A stretch of DNA of 64,000 nt. Source: Streptomyces sp. NBC_01428 (GTDB lineage Bacteria; Actinomycetota; Actinomycetes; Streptomycetales; Streptomycetaceae). A program made the translations under genes and the position numbers. Under the pieces are notes generated by a model. That model was not told where the DNA came from and did not search any database. It saw nothing but the letters and a program-made list of their open reading frames with translations. The stretch is from positions 2,294,001 through 2,358,000 of the forward strand of contig NZ_CP109499.1 of assembly GCF_036231965.1 (NCBI RefSeq), written 5' to 3'. Below are positions 8,587-18,858 of this stretch, one piece after another. The first letter of the stretch is position 1; each line of letters begins with the position of its first letter.

Positions 8587-9273
8587 TCAGCCGTTCGCGG
8601 CCGTCACGGCGAGCGGGTCCAGCCGCCCGTCCCGCATCTCCCGCACCGCGTCCGCCTCTTCGAGGCGGGCGCGGTCGTGCGTGACGAGGACGGTGGCCGT
8701 TCGCCGCTCACGGGTCAGCCGCAGCAGCAGGCCGAGGACGGCCGCGCCGCGCTCGTGGTCGAGGGCGCTGGTCGGTTCGTCGACCAGGAGCACGGACGGT
8801 TCGCTGACCAGGGCGCGGGCGATGTTCACCCGCTGCCGCTGGCCGCCCGAGAGCTGGTGCGGCCGGCGGTGCGCGAGGTCGCCGAGCCCCACCGCCGCCA
8901 GCAACTCCCGTGCACGGGACGTCACATGACGTCTCCCGTCCAGGTGTCCCATGACCTGGAGCTGCTCCAGGGCGGTCAGCGAGGGCAGCAGGTTCGGCTG
9001 CTGGAACACGATCCCGATCTCGCGTCTGCGCAGGACGGCCCGTTCCGCGGGCCGCAGCGTCGCCGTGTCCGTACCGCCGACGAGGACGCGCCCGCGGTCG
9101 GGGGTGGCCAGGGTCGCCGCGACCGCGAGGAGGCTGGACTTGCCGGATCCCGAGGGGCCGACGACGGCGGTGACGGTTCCGGGCGGCACGACGAGGCCGA
9201 CCTCGTCGAGCGCGGTCAGGCGCCCGTCGCCGTCCGGGTAGGTGAGGGTGACGGTGTCGAGGGTCAGGCTCAT
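8587..9273 (-). CDS. ABC transporter ATP-binding protein (MacB/LolD type)
   Basis: A 228-residue ATPase with Walker A GPSGSGKSS, the signature LSGGQRQRV, Walker B VLLVDEP and the H-loop VTHD. Sequence and size fit the subclass that powers FtsX-like permeases. The ATG at 9273 follows AGGAAG. It is downstream of and 41 bp from the permease, in one leftward operon. These ATPases do not usually move substrates through the membrane but drive extrusion, lipoprotein handling or resistance. The adjacent, divergent two-component system probably controls it. Confidence 0.93.
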   Translation of the reverse strand: MSLTLDTVTLTYPDGDGRLTALDEVGLVVPPGTVTAVVGPSGSGKSSLLAVAATLATPDRGRVLVGGTDTATLRPAERAVLRRREIGIVFQQPNLLPSLTALEQLQVMGHLDGRRHVTSRARELLAAVGLGDLAHRRPHQLSGGQRQRVNIARALVSEPSVLLVDEPTSALDHERGAAVLGLLLRLTRERRTATVLVTHDRARLEEADAVREMRDGRLDPLAVTAANG

Positions 9274-9314
9274 GAGGGCACTTCCTGGTGGTCGGTCCGA
9301 TGGTTCCGGCGCCT

Positions 9315-10352
9315 TCAGCGGGCGCTTCCCAGGGCGGTCAGCGGGTCGACGGCGGTGATCCGGCGGACGGAGAGACCCGCGCCGAGCGTGCCGAGGGCGA
9401 TCAGCACGGCGGCGGGTACGAGCACGGTCGGGCCGTCCAGGACGAACGGGACGTCGACGCCGCGCACGAGGGCGCCGGCTCCTGCGGCGAGTCCGGTGCC
9501 GAGCAGGGTTCCGGCGGTGAGCATCAGGGCCGCCTGGCCGAGCGCGTCGCGCAGCAGGTACGGCGTCGAGGCGCCGAGCGCCTTCAGGACGGCGATGTCG
9601 GGGGACCGCTGGATCGTCCAGACCGTGAAGAACGCGCCGATGACCAGGGCCGAGATGGCGAAGAGGAATCCGCGCATGAGCTGGAGGGAGCCGTTCTCGG
9701 CCCGGTAGGAGCCGATGGCGGTGAGGGCGTCGGCCTTGGCCAGGGTCTTCGTGCCCGCCGCCCGGTCACCGGCCGCCAGGTCCGCGCCGTCGGTCCGCAG
9801 CGCGATCACGGTCGCCGGCCCGGCGGGCTCGGTCCACACCACCGGGGTGTGGCTGTACGCGGCGTGTCCGGACACCGCGGCGACGGTCCGCGCGGTTCCG
9901 CCGAGCGTCACCCGGTCCCCGGGGCCGGCGGACAGCTCGGTGGCCGCCTTCTCGGAGAGGACGACGCGGCCGGGGCCGACCCCGGCCGGCGCGATCCCGG
10001 AGCCCGGCCGCACGGCGAACGACGACACCGCGGCCGTACGGTGCCCGGCGGACGCGTTCAGGGTGCGCACGCCGACCGGCTCGGCGGAGACGACCCCCGG
10101 ACGGTCGGCCCAGGTCCGTACGGCGCGCGAGGAGACCTCTGCGCCGGTGAAGGACACCGACTGCCCGGTGGGCGGCGCGGCGAAGGCGAGGTGGTCGGCG
10201 GGCAGCCCGGTGACGGCCGAGGTGTTCTCCTCGGCGAGCCCGGCGGTCAGGCCGGACAGCAGCCCCACGAGCAGGGTGATCAGCACGACCACGGCGCCCA
10301 TCAGGGTGAACCGCCCCTTGGCGAACCGGAGGTCTCTCCATGCGACGAACAT
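9315..10352 (-). CDS. ABC transporter permease, FtsX/MacB family
   Basis: About 345 residues with the FtsX layout: one N-terminal membrane helix (TLMGAVVVLITLLVGLLSGL), a ~190-residue extracellular domain, and three C-terminal helices (FLFAISALVIGAFFTVW; LGQAALMLTAGTLLGTGLAAG; VLVPAAVLIALGTLGAG). It pairs with the ATPase downstream. MFVAWRDLRFAKGRF is the standard family N-terminus, so I start at the ATG at 10352; GGGAGG lies very close to this codon. The substrate is unknown: export of a toxic peptide or lipid is common for such Gram-positive systems. The divergent kinase-regulator pair suggests inducible expression. Confidence 0.9.
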   Translation of the reverse strand: MFVAWRDLRFAKGRFTLMGAVVVLITLLVGLLSGLTAGLAEENTSAVTGLPADHLAFAAPPTGQSVSFTGAEVSSRAVRTWADRPGVVSAEPVGVRTLNASAGHRTAAVSSFAVRPGSGIAPAGVGPGRVVLSEKAATELSAGPGDRVTLGGTARTVAAVSGHAAYSHTPVVWTEPAGPATVIALRTDGADLAAGDRAAGTKTLAKADALTAIGSYRAENGSLQLMRGFLFAISALVIGAFFTVWTIQRSPDIAVLKALGASTPYLLRDALGQAALMLTAGTLLGTGLAAGAGALVRGVDVPFVLDGPTVLVPAAVLIALGTLGAGLSVRRITAVDPLTALGSAR

Positions 10353-10502
10353 GCCTCCCAGCCTGCGGCCGGGGCCTGCTCCGGGGCATCGCACCCGGGC
10401 ATGGTTCCGCGGCGTCGAAAGGCGGAGCGGAGCCGCGCCGGAAGGCGGACCGGTCGGGGGTGCGCCGAGGCGGCGAAAGGGGGCGAAGGGGGGCGGCAGC
10501 TT

Positions 10503-10518
10503 TCAACCTTTCGGTTGA
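10503..10518. promoter_or_regulatory. Palindrome in divergent ABC/two-component promoter
   Basis: TCAACC-TTTC-GGTTGA lies 38 bp before the kinase start and 151 bp from the permease start. It is the only clear dyad in the 203-bp intergenic region and is a candidate operator for the response regulator. It resembles motif 2 but the half-sites and spacing differ. Confidence 0.4.
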
Positions 10519-10555
10519 CCGGGGTCCGGGGGCATCCGCCTACCCTGGAACGACC

Positions 10556-11821
10556 ATGAATGTCCCCCGCCGCTCCCCCGTCCTGACCACCCTGCGCCTG
10601 TGCCTGTACGCCCTGCTCGCGGGGCTGCTGGCGCTGGCCGCCGTCCGGTCCGGGGACAGCGCCCATCCGCGGGGCGTCGTCCTGTCGGTGATCATGACCG
10701 GCGCGGTGTTCGCGGCGGGCTCGTTCAGTACGAGGGTGCGGCGCTCGCGCCGCGCGGCCGCGGTCTGGCTGGCGGCGCTGACCGCGAGCTGGCTGATCCT
10801 CGTCGCGCTGTCACCGGACGCGTTGTGGGTGGCGTTCCCTCTCTACTTCCTCCAGCTGCACCTGCTGCCGACGCGCTGGAGCGTGCCGGCCGTGACGCTG
10901 ACCGCGGGAGCGGCCATCGCGAGCTTCGTGGCGCACGGCGCGCCGCTGACTCCCGGGGCGTTCATCGGACCGCTCCTCGGGGCGGCGGTCGCGGCGGCCA
11001 CGGTGCTCGGCTACGAAGCGCTCTACCAGGAGAGCGAGCGCCGCCGTGCCCTGATCGAGGAACTCGTCGCCACCCGCGCGGAACTGGCCGAGGCCGAGCG
11101 CACGGCGGGCACGCTCGCCGAACGGGAACGGCTCGCCCACGAGATCCACGACACGCTCGCCCAGGGTCTGTCCAGCATCCAGCTGCTGCTGCGGGCCGCT
11201 CAGCGCCTGCTGCCCCCGGACGCCCCGGCGGCCCCGCACCTGGAGCAGGCCCGCTCGACGGCGCAGGACAACCTGGCCGAGGCCCGCCGATTCGTCCGCG
11301 CCCTGACGCCACCCGGCCTGGACGGGGGCTCGCTCGGCGCGGCGCTGGAGCGGCTGTGCCGTGCGCCCGCCGTGGGCGGTCCCGCGGTTCGCTTCTCGGT
11401 GAGCGGACCGCCCGCGGCTCTCCCGACGCCGTACGAGGTGGCTCTGCTGCGGATCGCGCAGTCGGCGCTCGGCAACACGCTGCGGCACGCGCGGGCGGAC
11501 CGTGCGGAGATCACGCTCAGCTTCATGGACACCGCGGTGGCGCTGGACGTGGTCGACGACGGTGTCGGCTTCGCCCCCGGCGCGGTCGGACCGTACCCGG
11601 GCGGCGGGGACGAGGACCGTACGGACGGCGGCTTCGGGCTGCCCGCGATGCGTTCGCGCGCGGAGTCGCTGGGCGGCACGTTCACCGTCGAGTCGGCGCC
11701 CGGGCAGGGTACGGCGGTGGCTGTCACCCTGCCGCTGCCCGCCGCCGCGGAGCCCGCGGGGAACACGCCCGTGAGTGATGGCCGCCGTCCCCGGCCGCAC
11801 ACCGTCGGGAGCCCCGCGTGA
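10556..11821 (+). CDS. Sensor histidine kinase (HisKA_3)
   Basis: A 421-residue kinase. Five or so hydrophobic segments fill residues 10-165, followed by a coiled stretch (ELVATRAELAEAERTAGTLAERERL) and the phospho-acceptor box LAHEIHDTLAQGL. The ATPase domain shows the N-box (QSALGNTLRHARAD) and G-box (GGFGLPAMRSRAE). The ATG at 10556 is preceded by a GGAA site. It overlaps the response-regulator gene by 4 bp (GTGA), so the two are translationally coupled. Divergence from an FtsX-type ABC exporter suggests that the pair senses a stress, possibly an antibiotic, and induces the exporter. This is inference from the arrangement. Confidence 0.93.
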   Translation: MNVPRRSPVLTTLRLCLYALLAGLLALAAVRSGDSAHPRGVVLSVIMTGAVFAAGSFSTRVRRSRRAAAVWLAALTASWLILVALSPDALWVAFPLYFLQLHLLPTRWSVPAVTLTAGAAIASFVAHGAPLTPGAFIGPLLGAAVAAATVLGYEALYQESERRRALIEELVATRAELAEAERTAGTLAERERLAHEIHDTLAQGLSSIQLLLRAAQRLLPPDAPAAPHLEQARSTAQDNLAEARRFVRALTPPGLDGGSLGAALERLCRAPAVGGPAVRFSVSGPPAALPTPYEVALLRIAQSALGNTLRHARADRAEITLSFMDTAVALDVVDDGVGFAPGAVGPYPGGGDEDRTDGGFGLPAMRSRAESLGGTFTVESAPGQGTAVAVTLPLPAAAEPAGNTPVSDGRRPRPHTVGSPA

Positions 11822-12450
11822 GCGTCAGGCTGCTGCTCGCGGACGATCACCCGGTCGTCCGCGCCGGACTGCGCGCGGTGCTGTCCGCGGAGCCGGACTT
11901 CGAGATCGTCGGGGAGGCGCCGACGGCGGAGGCCGCGGTGGAACGCGCCTTGGCGGGCGGGGTGGACGTCGTCCTCATGGACCTGCAGTTCGGTGCCGGC
12001 CTGCACGGCGCCGAGGCCACCGCGGCGATCACGGCGCGCCCCGGCGCCCCGCGGGTGCTGGTCCTCACGACGTACGACACCGACGCGGACATCCTCGCCG
12101 CCGTCGAGGCGGGCGCCTGCGGCTACCTCCTCAAGGACGCCCCGCCCGAGGAGCTGTCGGCGGCCGTGCGGACGGCGGCCTCGGGTCACTCGGCCCTCGC
12201 CCCGGCGGTCGCCGACCGCCTCATGGACCGGATGCGCGCGCCGGCCGCCGCGCTGAGCCGCCGCGAGCTGGAGGTCCTCGAACTGGTCAAGGACGGCCTC
12301 TCGAACCAGCAGATCAGCAAGAAGCTGTTCCTGAGCCAGGCCACCGTGAAGTCCCATCTGGTGCACATCTACGCCAAGTTGGGCGTGGACTCCCGCACGT
12401 CGGCGGTGGCGGCGGCCACCGAGCGCGGAGTCATCCGCAGGCGCGGGTGA
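11818..12450 (+). CDS. Response regulator, NarL/FixJ (LuxR HTH)
   Basis: A 210-residue response regulator. The receiver domain has the acidic pair D9-D10 (ADDHPVV), the phospho-acceptor D55 (VVLMDLQFG), the conserved T/S region (LVLTTYD) and K105-type lysine (YLLKDAPPEE). The C-terminal LuxR HTH (LSRRELEVLELVKDGLSNQQ; LFLSQATVKSHLVHI) fills residues 145-205. GTG at 11818 overlaps the kinase stop codon. It would bind DNA as a dimer; the palindrome at 10503-10518 is a candidate site. Confidence 0.95.
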   Translation: MSVRLLLADDHPVVRAGLRAVLSAEPDFEIVGEAPTAEAAVERALAGGVDVVLMDLQFGAGLHGAEATAAITARPGAPRVLVLTTYDTDADILAAVEAGACGYLLKDAPPEELSAAVRTAASGHSALAPAVADRLMDRMRAPAAALSRRELEVLELVKDGLSNQQISKKLFLSQATVKSHLVHIYAKLGVDSRTSAVAAATERGVIRRRG

Positions 12451-12495
12451 GACGCCGGTCGCAGGCCGGGGCGGCGCGGCGGAACCGCCGTGGCG

Positions 12496-12792
12496 TCAGC
12501 GGCGGTTCTCGCTCGGGGGCTCCCCGAAGAGGTCGACCGCGTTGCGGACGTCCGCGAGGCGGGTCGCGAGGGCGCTGACCGAGCCGATCGAACCGGCGAT
12601 GAGTAACAGGGAGCGGCGCAGCCGGGGTGTCTCGGGGACTCCGCCGGCCACCATCGCGGCGAGCGCGGCCAGTTCGTCCTCGGCGATGCCCCGGTCGGGG
12701 AACTCGGCCGGATGCGTGGCGAGTTCACGGCGCAGCCGGGAGACGGCGGTGCGCAGTTCCGCCACCCTCGGATCCTCGTTGCTGCCCGTCAC
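12496..12792 (-). CDS. DUF5955-like small protein
   Basis: A 98-residue soluble protein rich in Leu, Ala and Arg, predicted to be all-helical (RVAELRTAVSRLRRELA; EDELAALAAMVAGG; LLIAGSIGSVSALATRLADVRNAVDLF). It resembles the Streptomyces DUF5955 family, of unknown function. The GTG at 12792 (VTGSNEDPRV) is the most likely start, with GGGGCAGAG upstream. It stands alone between the response regulator (convergent) and the MobA-like gene (divergent). Confidence 0.7.
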   Translation of the reverse strand: MTGSNEDPRVAELRTAVSRLRRELATHPAEFPDRGIAEDELAALAAMVAGGVPETPRLRRSLLLIAGSIGSVSALATRLADVRNAVDLFGEPPSENRR

Positions 12793-13028
12793 TGGTCTCT
12801 GCCCCAAGCTCCGCAACACAGCTCTCCCCCTCGCACACCGTCGTGCGTCGGTCCTTCTCGCGTCGGCACCGCGCCCCGTGGCGGTGGTCGGGCGCCGAGG
12901 GACGCGGGCCAGTAAACGCCACCCGGTGCGCCGGGCGCCACTGCCCGGACCGAAATTCAGCCCGGGGACATCGCGGGCCACGGCCCGGTTCCGAGGCGGG
13001 CCGGGGGCCGGTCGGGTATGCAGGGGAC

Positions 13029-13628
13029 ATGACGGAGAACAAGGACCAGGTGGCCGGGCTGCTGCTGGCCGCCGGTGGCGGGCGACGCCTCGGGGGTCGC
13101 CCCAAGGCACTCCTGTCCCACCGGGGACGCCCCCTCATCGAACACGCGGTCGAGGTGTTGCGGGCCGGCGGCTGCGCGAGCGTCCATGTCGTACTGGGCG
13201 CGCAGGCGAAGGAGGTACGGGAACGGGCCGCGCTGTCCGGATGCGTGCTCGTGGACAACCCGGACTGGGAGGAGGGCATGGGCTCCTCGCTGCGGGCGGG
13301 GCTCGGTTCGCTGGCGGACTCGGGGGTACCCGCCGCCCTGGTGTCACTGGTCGACCAGCCGGGGATCGGCCCGGAGGCGGTGGCGCGGGTGCTCGGGGCG
13401 TACGGCTCGCCGCGGACGCTCGCCGCGGCTGCGTACGACGGGGAGCGCGGCCATCCGGTGCTCTTCGGCGCGGACCACTGGGCGGGGATCGCGGCGACCG
13501 CCACCGGCGACCGGGGTGCGCGCGCCTACCTGAAGGCCCATCAGGACGCGATCACACTCGTGGAGTGCGGCGACGTCGCGCGGGCCTTCGACATCGACAC
13601 GGAGGCCGACCTGGTCCACCTTGAGTGA
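13029..13628 (+). CDS. MobA-like nucleotidyltransferase (MocA type)
   Basis: A 199-residue nucleotidyltransferase with the glycine-rich NTP loop LLLAAGGGRRLGGRPKALL, a lysine for phosphate binding (PKALL), and the metal-binding aspartate region SLVDQPGIG. It is closest to the MobA/MocA group, which attaches CMP or GMP to molybdopterin. MocA-type enzymes supply molybdopterin cytosine dinucleotide to xanthine dehydrogenase, which makes urate. That gives a possible link to the purine genes on both sides, but no xanthine dehydrogenase is in the window. AGGGGA precedes the ATG. Confidence 0.85.
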   Translation: MTENKDQVAGLLLAAGGGRRLGGRPKALLSHRGRPLIEHAVEVLRAGGCASVHVVLGAQAKEVRERAALSGCVLVDNPDWEEGMGSSLRAGLGSLADSGVPAALVSLVDQPGIGPEAVARVLGAYGSPRTLAAAAYDGERGHPVLFGADHWAGIAATATGDRGARAYLKAHQDAITLVECGDVARAFDIDTEADLVHLE

Positions 13629-13677
13629 ACGGGGTGGCACTGAGCGCCACCTTCTGTCGACTCAGAGAATCTCGACA

Positions 13678-13692
13678 TCAACAAACCATTGA
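13678..13692. promoter_or_regulatory. Motif 2 palindrome upstream of malate synthase
   Basis: TCAACAAACCATTGA matches the motif 2 pattern with one mismatch. It ends 2 bp before the motif 1 pair in the same promoter, so the two regulators could compete or cooperate here. Confidence 0.5.
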
Positions 13693-13694
13693 AC

Positions 13695-13730
13695 TTCCAC
13701 CATGAGGAAACTAGTATCCACTGATCAGAA
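13695..13730. promoter_or_regulatory. Motif 1 operator pair upstream of malate synthase
   Basis: TTCCACCATGAGGAA (13695-13709) and ATCCACTGATCAGAA (13716-13730) are 21 bp apart, the same phasing as at allB, hyi and gcl. The gap is ACTAGT. The second site is degenerate in its first base and the right arm. The pair lies 140 bp before the aceB start. Confidence 0.7.
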
Positions 13731-13869
13731 GCGCCCCGCCGTGTCGAGGGCGCCCGGCGCCGTCCCCCCGCGCCCTGGCACCGGGTGCCACGGCGCGTCG
13801 ACGCCGCCATGGTCCACCCGCACAGCCCGTAGCAGCCCGCACGTAGTTCGCTGAAGGAAGTGACAGCTC

Positions 13870-15504
<1,635 letters not shown>

Positions 15505-15510
15505 CCCGGC

Positions 15511-15867
15511 TCAGTCCGTCGTACGGTCCGAGTGGCCCAGGGATCTCTCCGGGGCCACTCGGTCGCGTACGAGGCGCTTGACCGCCGTGGGTTCGGGGAA
15601 ACCCTGCTCTCGGCGGTCCCACACCACCTCGTCGTTGACCCGGACGACGAAGACGCCGCCGGTGCCCGGCTTCAGGGACAGCTCGTCCAGCTCGGTCTCG
15701 AAGGTGGTGAGCAGTTCCTGGGCCAGCCAGGCGGCGCGGGGCAGCCAGCGGCACTGGGTGCAGTACTCGATCTGTACGCGCTGGGGGTCCGTCATCCGCT
15801 CCGCCATCCGATCCGTGGTCCCGTCCGTGGTCCCGTCCGTGGTCCGGTCCGTCGTACGGTCGGTCAT
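15511..15867 (-). CDS. SelT/SelW/SelH-like (Rdx) thioredoxin-fold protein
   Basis: A 118-residue protein whose core (from about residue 25) matches the SelT/SelW/SelH family: EYCTQCRWLPRAAWLAQELL with a CxxC redox pair, and a C-terminal GGVFVVRVNDEVVWDRREQG. Family members are small thioredoxin-fold proteins of uncertain substrate. The first 24 residues are a Thr-Asp-Arg/Gly repeat encoded by tandem 12-nt units. The ATG at 15867 overlaps the stop of the HipA-like gene (ATGA) and would be translationally coupled. An internal ATG at 15795 with GGAG upstream would drop the repeat and may be the true start. Confidence 0.85.
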   Translation of the reverse strand: MTDRTTDRTTDGTTDGTTDRMAERMTDPQRVQIEYCTQCRWLPRAAWLAQELLTTFETELDELSLKPGTGGVFVVRVNDEVVWDRREQGFPEPTAVKRLVRDRVAPERSLGHSDRTTD

Positions 15868-16787
15868 CCGAGGTGCACCGACCAGTCCTGTTCCGCCGCC
15901 GGTTTGCCGTGCAGGTCAGGGACGCGTTTGAGCCAGTCCGGGCGGCCCTGCTGGGTCCGCTCCGCGCGGTCGGCGTCCTCCGCCGCGAGCTGTTCACGGC
16001 TCGGGAAGTCCGTGGGGAGCCACGCGGCGGAGGCCCGCACGCGCGCGAGGAGGTACCCGACGTAGGCCTCACGGAGCGCGTCGGGGCCCGCGAAGCCCGG
16101 CTCGTCGGTGAGCCAGGCGTCGGGCACCTCGGCCAGCACCGCGCGCAGCAGCTCCTCCGTCACCTTCGGCGCGAGTTCGGCGTCGGCGGCCCGGGTGTCC
16201 GGGCCGTAGCCGCCGAGCGCGTGGCTCCTGAAGTCGTACGCCTTCTCCGGTGCCGAGGCGTCCCAGCGGTGGTGGAAGACGAGGGCGGCGCCGTGGTCGA
16301 TCAGCCACAGCCGGGGCGGCGCGACCCCGAGGGTGGGCCACACCATCAGGTTCGAGCTGTGCACCGTGCGGTCCACGTTGACGGTGAGGGCGTCCAGCCA
16401 GACCACCTTGCCCGCCTCCAGCGGGTCGACCGGGAACGCCCGCGCGACCTCGGGAGTGAGGTCGCGGGCGCCCGGCAGGTAGTCCATGCCGAGGTTGAGC
16501 CCGGCGCTGGCCCGCAGCAGGTCCTGGACCTCCTGGTGGGGTTCGTGCCCGCCGACGGCCGGGTCGAAGTGGACGAGGACCAGCTCGGGGAAGCGCAGCC
16601 CGAGGGCGCGGGCCAGTTCGCCGACGACGATCTCGGCGACGAGCGCCTTGCGGCCCTGGGCCGCGCCGGTGAACTTCACGACGTAGGTCCCCAGGTCGTC
16701 GGCCTCGACGACCCCGGGAACGGAGCCGCCCGCCGTCAGCGGGGTCACGTATCGAACAGCAGTCACGTCGCGGAGCACACTGGCCAC
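15864..16787 (-). CDS. HipA family kinase-like protein
   Basis: A 307-residue protein of the type annotated as HipA family kinase in actinomycetes. The N-terminal part has a nucleotide-binding-like segment (GTYVVKFTGAAQGRKALVAE) with a candidate ATP lysine. Near residue 130 is LDALTVNVDRTVHSSNLMVW, with the D-x(4)-N arrangement of HipA catalytic loops, followed by LWLIDHGAAL as the metal-binding aspartate. There is no HipB-like antitoxin gene beside it, so a toxin-antitoxin role is unlikely. The target is unknown. It overlaps the SelT-like gene by 4 bp. Confidence 0.8.
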   Translation of the reverse strand: MASVLRDVTAVRYVTPLTAGGSVPGVVEADDLGTYVVKFTGAAQGRKALVAEIVVGELARALGLRFPELVLVHFDPAVGGHEPHQEVQDLLRASAGLNLGMDYLPGARDLTPEVARAFPVDPLEAGKVVWLDALTVNVDRTVHSSNLMVWPTLGVAPPRLWLIDHGAALVFHHRWDASAPEKAYDFRSHALGGYGPDTRAADAELAPKVTEELLRAVLAEVPDAWLTDEPGFAGPDALREAYVGYLLARVRASAAWLPTDFPSREQLAAEDADRAERTQQGRPDWLKRVPDLHGKPAAEQDWSVHLG

Positions 16788-16830
16788 TGTAGAACAGCAG
16801 GTCCCGACGCCGTCCGGCCTCGGGGGGCGG

Positions 16831-16872
16831 CCGAACGGGGGCGGCCCGGCGTATCGGGCCGCCCCCGTTCGG
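16831..16872. terminator. Terminator hairpin downstream of chitinase
   Basis: A perfect 18-bp stem (16831-16848 with 16855-16872) with the 6-nt loop GCGTAT, beginning 10 bp after the chitinase stop codon. It lies between the leftward chitinase and leftward HipA-like genes and insulates them. Confidence 0.8.
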
Positions 16873-16881
16873 AAAAGGGGC

Positions 16882-18633
16882 TCAGCCGACGGTGAGGTCG
16901 TCCCCGTGGACCGCGCCCTGGCCGTACCAGCCGTGCAGGTACACGGTCACGGTGCCGGAGGTGCCGGTCGTGAACGGCACCGAGACCTTCGTCCAGGTGC
17001 CGGACGAGGCCCAGCCGCTGGCCGTCGCGCCTCCGCTCACGCCCAGGTAGGCGTAGGAGCCCTGCACCCACCCGCTGAGGGTGTACTTCGTCTTCGGCAG
17101 CAGCGTCAGCGTCTGCTCGCACTGGCCGGTCGCCGAGGAGCTGGGCACGGACTCCAGGGCGTGCGTGCCGGTGTGCGCGGTCGTGGTGGTGATCCCGCTG
17201 CCCGCGGCGCAGGTCCACGGGGCGAGCGAGCCGGTCTCCAGACCGCCGTTGACGACGGCTCCGCCGCCACCGCCGCCCGTGCCGGTGACGGTCAGGGTGA
17301 GCGTCGCCGTGTGCGCGGTGGAGCCCGCCGTGCCGGTGATCGTGAGGGGGTAGGTTCCGGGCGCCGTGGCCGAGGTGGTGGTCACCGAGAGCGCGGAGGT
17401 GGCGCCGGCCTTCACCGAGGCCGGGCTGAGCGTGGCGGTCACGCCCGTCGGGGCTCCCGTCACCTTCAGGGCCACCTGCTGGGCCGCGCCGGACACCACC
17501 GAGGTGGAGACGGTGGCCGAGGTGCTGCCGCCGGGTGCGACCGAGGCCGCGCCGGGGGCGACGGCCACCCCGAAGTCGTCGGGGACCGGCGTGCCGGGCC
17601 CGCTGAAGTCCGCGAAGGCGTGGCTGAAGGCCCAGGTGTCCTGGGCGATGCCGGAGCAGGTGTCGCTGCCGCCGGTGCCGGGGCAGCCGCCGTTGTCCCG
17701 CTGGAGGGCCCAGAACGAGAGGGTGTTGATCCCCTGCGTCTTCGCCCAGGAGTCCACCGCCGCCGCGTCGGCCGTGGTGAACGTCTCCGCGGCGCCGAAG
17801 TCGTCGATGCCCGGCATCTCGGTGACGCCGATGGACGCCCAGATCTGCGCGGTCGTCATCTCCGGATGCAGCGTGGCGAGTTGGCTCGCGAGTCCGGCCG
17901 TCGCGGTCTTCGTGTCGTCCGCCATGTGGTGCGTGGCGTTGTCGTAGTAGTCGAACGTCATGAGGTTGACGACGTCGATGCGGGCGCCCGCGGTCTTCGC
18001 GCTCTTCAGCACCTTCAGACCGCTGGCGGCCAGGCCGCTGGTGGTGGTCGGGAGGGTGTACGAGAACTGGACGGAGCGCCCGTTGGCGGCGGCCCAGTCC
18101 TGCACCTTCTTGATCGCCTGGTTGCGGCGGTCGATGCCGGCCGTGTTGGTGAGGGAGTTGTCCTCGACGTCGAGGTCGATGCGGGGCACGTTGTAGGTGG
18201 TGACGACCTTCTCGAACGCGGCGGCGATCGCGTTCACGTCGGTGCAGCTGTCGGCGAGTTCGGTGCCGCCGTTGTCGGCGGCGTAACCGCCGAAGGACGG
18301 GATGGCGTTGCCGCCCCGGCCCTGGAGGTCGGCGATCTCGCCGCCGAACGCCGCCTGCCCGACCGGCAGCGAGGTGTCGCCGTCCCAGTAGGGGGTGCAG
18401 GACCCCTTCTTCTCGGTCTGCAGGAACGCCAGGGTCAGGTACTTGTTGCCGGACGCGGCCGCGAGGTCGGAGATGTCGTCCGGCTGGTACGTCTCGAAGT
18501 AGGGCGCGACCACGTGCGCCGGCAGCGGAGCGGCGTCGGCATGTGCGGGGACGGCCGTGGCGAGCAGGGCGCCGGCCCCGGCGAGCACCGCGGTCAGGGC
18601 GGCGAGGGGGCGGATGGTGGCGGCTGGTCTCAT
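16882..18633 (-). CDS. Secreted GH18 chitinase with C-terminal binding modules
   Basis: A 583-residue exported chitinase-type glycoside hydrolase. A signal peptide ends near residue 32 (VPAHADA). The GH18 barrel spans about 38-360, with the DxDxE catalytic motif in PRIDLDVED; the first, non-catalytic Asp of the longer consensus is replaced. Then come a beta-sandwich linker (about 380-470, with Thr/Ala-rich repeats) and, after a poly-Gly spacer, a C-terminal jelly-roll carbohydrate-binding module (about 480-583, [14 protein letters not shown]). The ATG at 18633 follows GGGAG. A DasR-type site upstream predicts control by N-acetylglucosamine availability. Confidence 0.92.
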   Translation of the reverse strand: MRPAATIRPLAALTAVLAGAGALLATAVPAHADAAPLPAHVVAPYFETYQPDDISDLAAASGNKYLTLAFLQTEKKGSCTPYWDGDTSLPVGQAAFGGEIADLQGRGGNAIPSFGGYAADNGGTELADSCTDVNAIAAAFEKVVTTYNVPRIDLDVEDNSLTNTAGIDRRNQAIKKVQDWAAANGRSVQFSYTLPTTTSGLAASGLKVLKSAKTAGARIDVVNLMTFDYYDNATHHMADDTKTATAGLASQLATLHPEMTTAQIWASIGVTEMPGIDDFGAAETFTTADAAAVDSWAKTQGINTLSFWALQRDNGGCPGTGGSDTCSGIAQDTWAFSHAFADFSGPGTPVPDDFGVAVAPGAASVAPGGSTSATVSTSVVSGAAQQVALKVTGAPTGVTATLSPASVKAGATSALSVTTTSATAPGTYPLTITGTAGSTAHTATLTLTVTGTGGGGGGAVVNGGLETGSLAPWTCAAGSGITTTTAHTGTHALESVPSSSATGQCEQTLTLLPKTKYTLSGWVQGSYAYLGVSGGATASGWASSGTWTKVSVPFTTGTSGTVTVYLHGWYGQGAVHGDDLTVG

Positions 18634-18712
18634 GGAGACTCCCGGCAATGGGGGGGGTGGACGGTGCGGGTGACCGCCCTGCGCGCCGGGGCGGACTACG
18701 AGCGGCCCCATG

Positions 18713-18728
18713 ATTGGTCTGGACCAAC
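18713..18728. promoter_or_regulatory. DasR-responsive element (dre-like) upstream of chitinase
   Basis: ATTGGTCTGGACCAAC matches the known dre consensus, a palindrome centred on TGGTCTAGACCA, with one central change. It is 80 bp before the chitinase start. DasR is the global GntR-family repressor of chitin and N-acetylglucosamine genes in streptomycetes; its gene is not in this window. Confidence 0.85.
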
Positions 18729-18858
18729 CGAACGGTCAAGATGCCGCACCCACGCATCACTTGGGCCGCTCCGCCCACCTGCGGCGGGAGGGGATCCCGT
18801 TGCCCGTTCAGCGGAAAAGCTTTACCCGGCGGTCCGCCCCGCCTCGCCGCGTCGCCGA

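Noticed and set aside
10503..10518. Palindrome TCAACC-N4-GGTTGA as a fifth motif 2 site
   Set aside because: The inner half-site base and the spacer length differ, and it lies in front of an unrelated two-component system; it is listed separately.
15864..16787. HipA-like gene and its coupled neighbour as a toxin-antitoxin pair
   Set aside because: The coupled partner is a thioredoxin-fold SelT/W-like protein, not a DNA-binding antitoxin, and no HipB-like gene is present.
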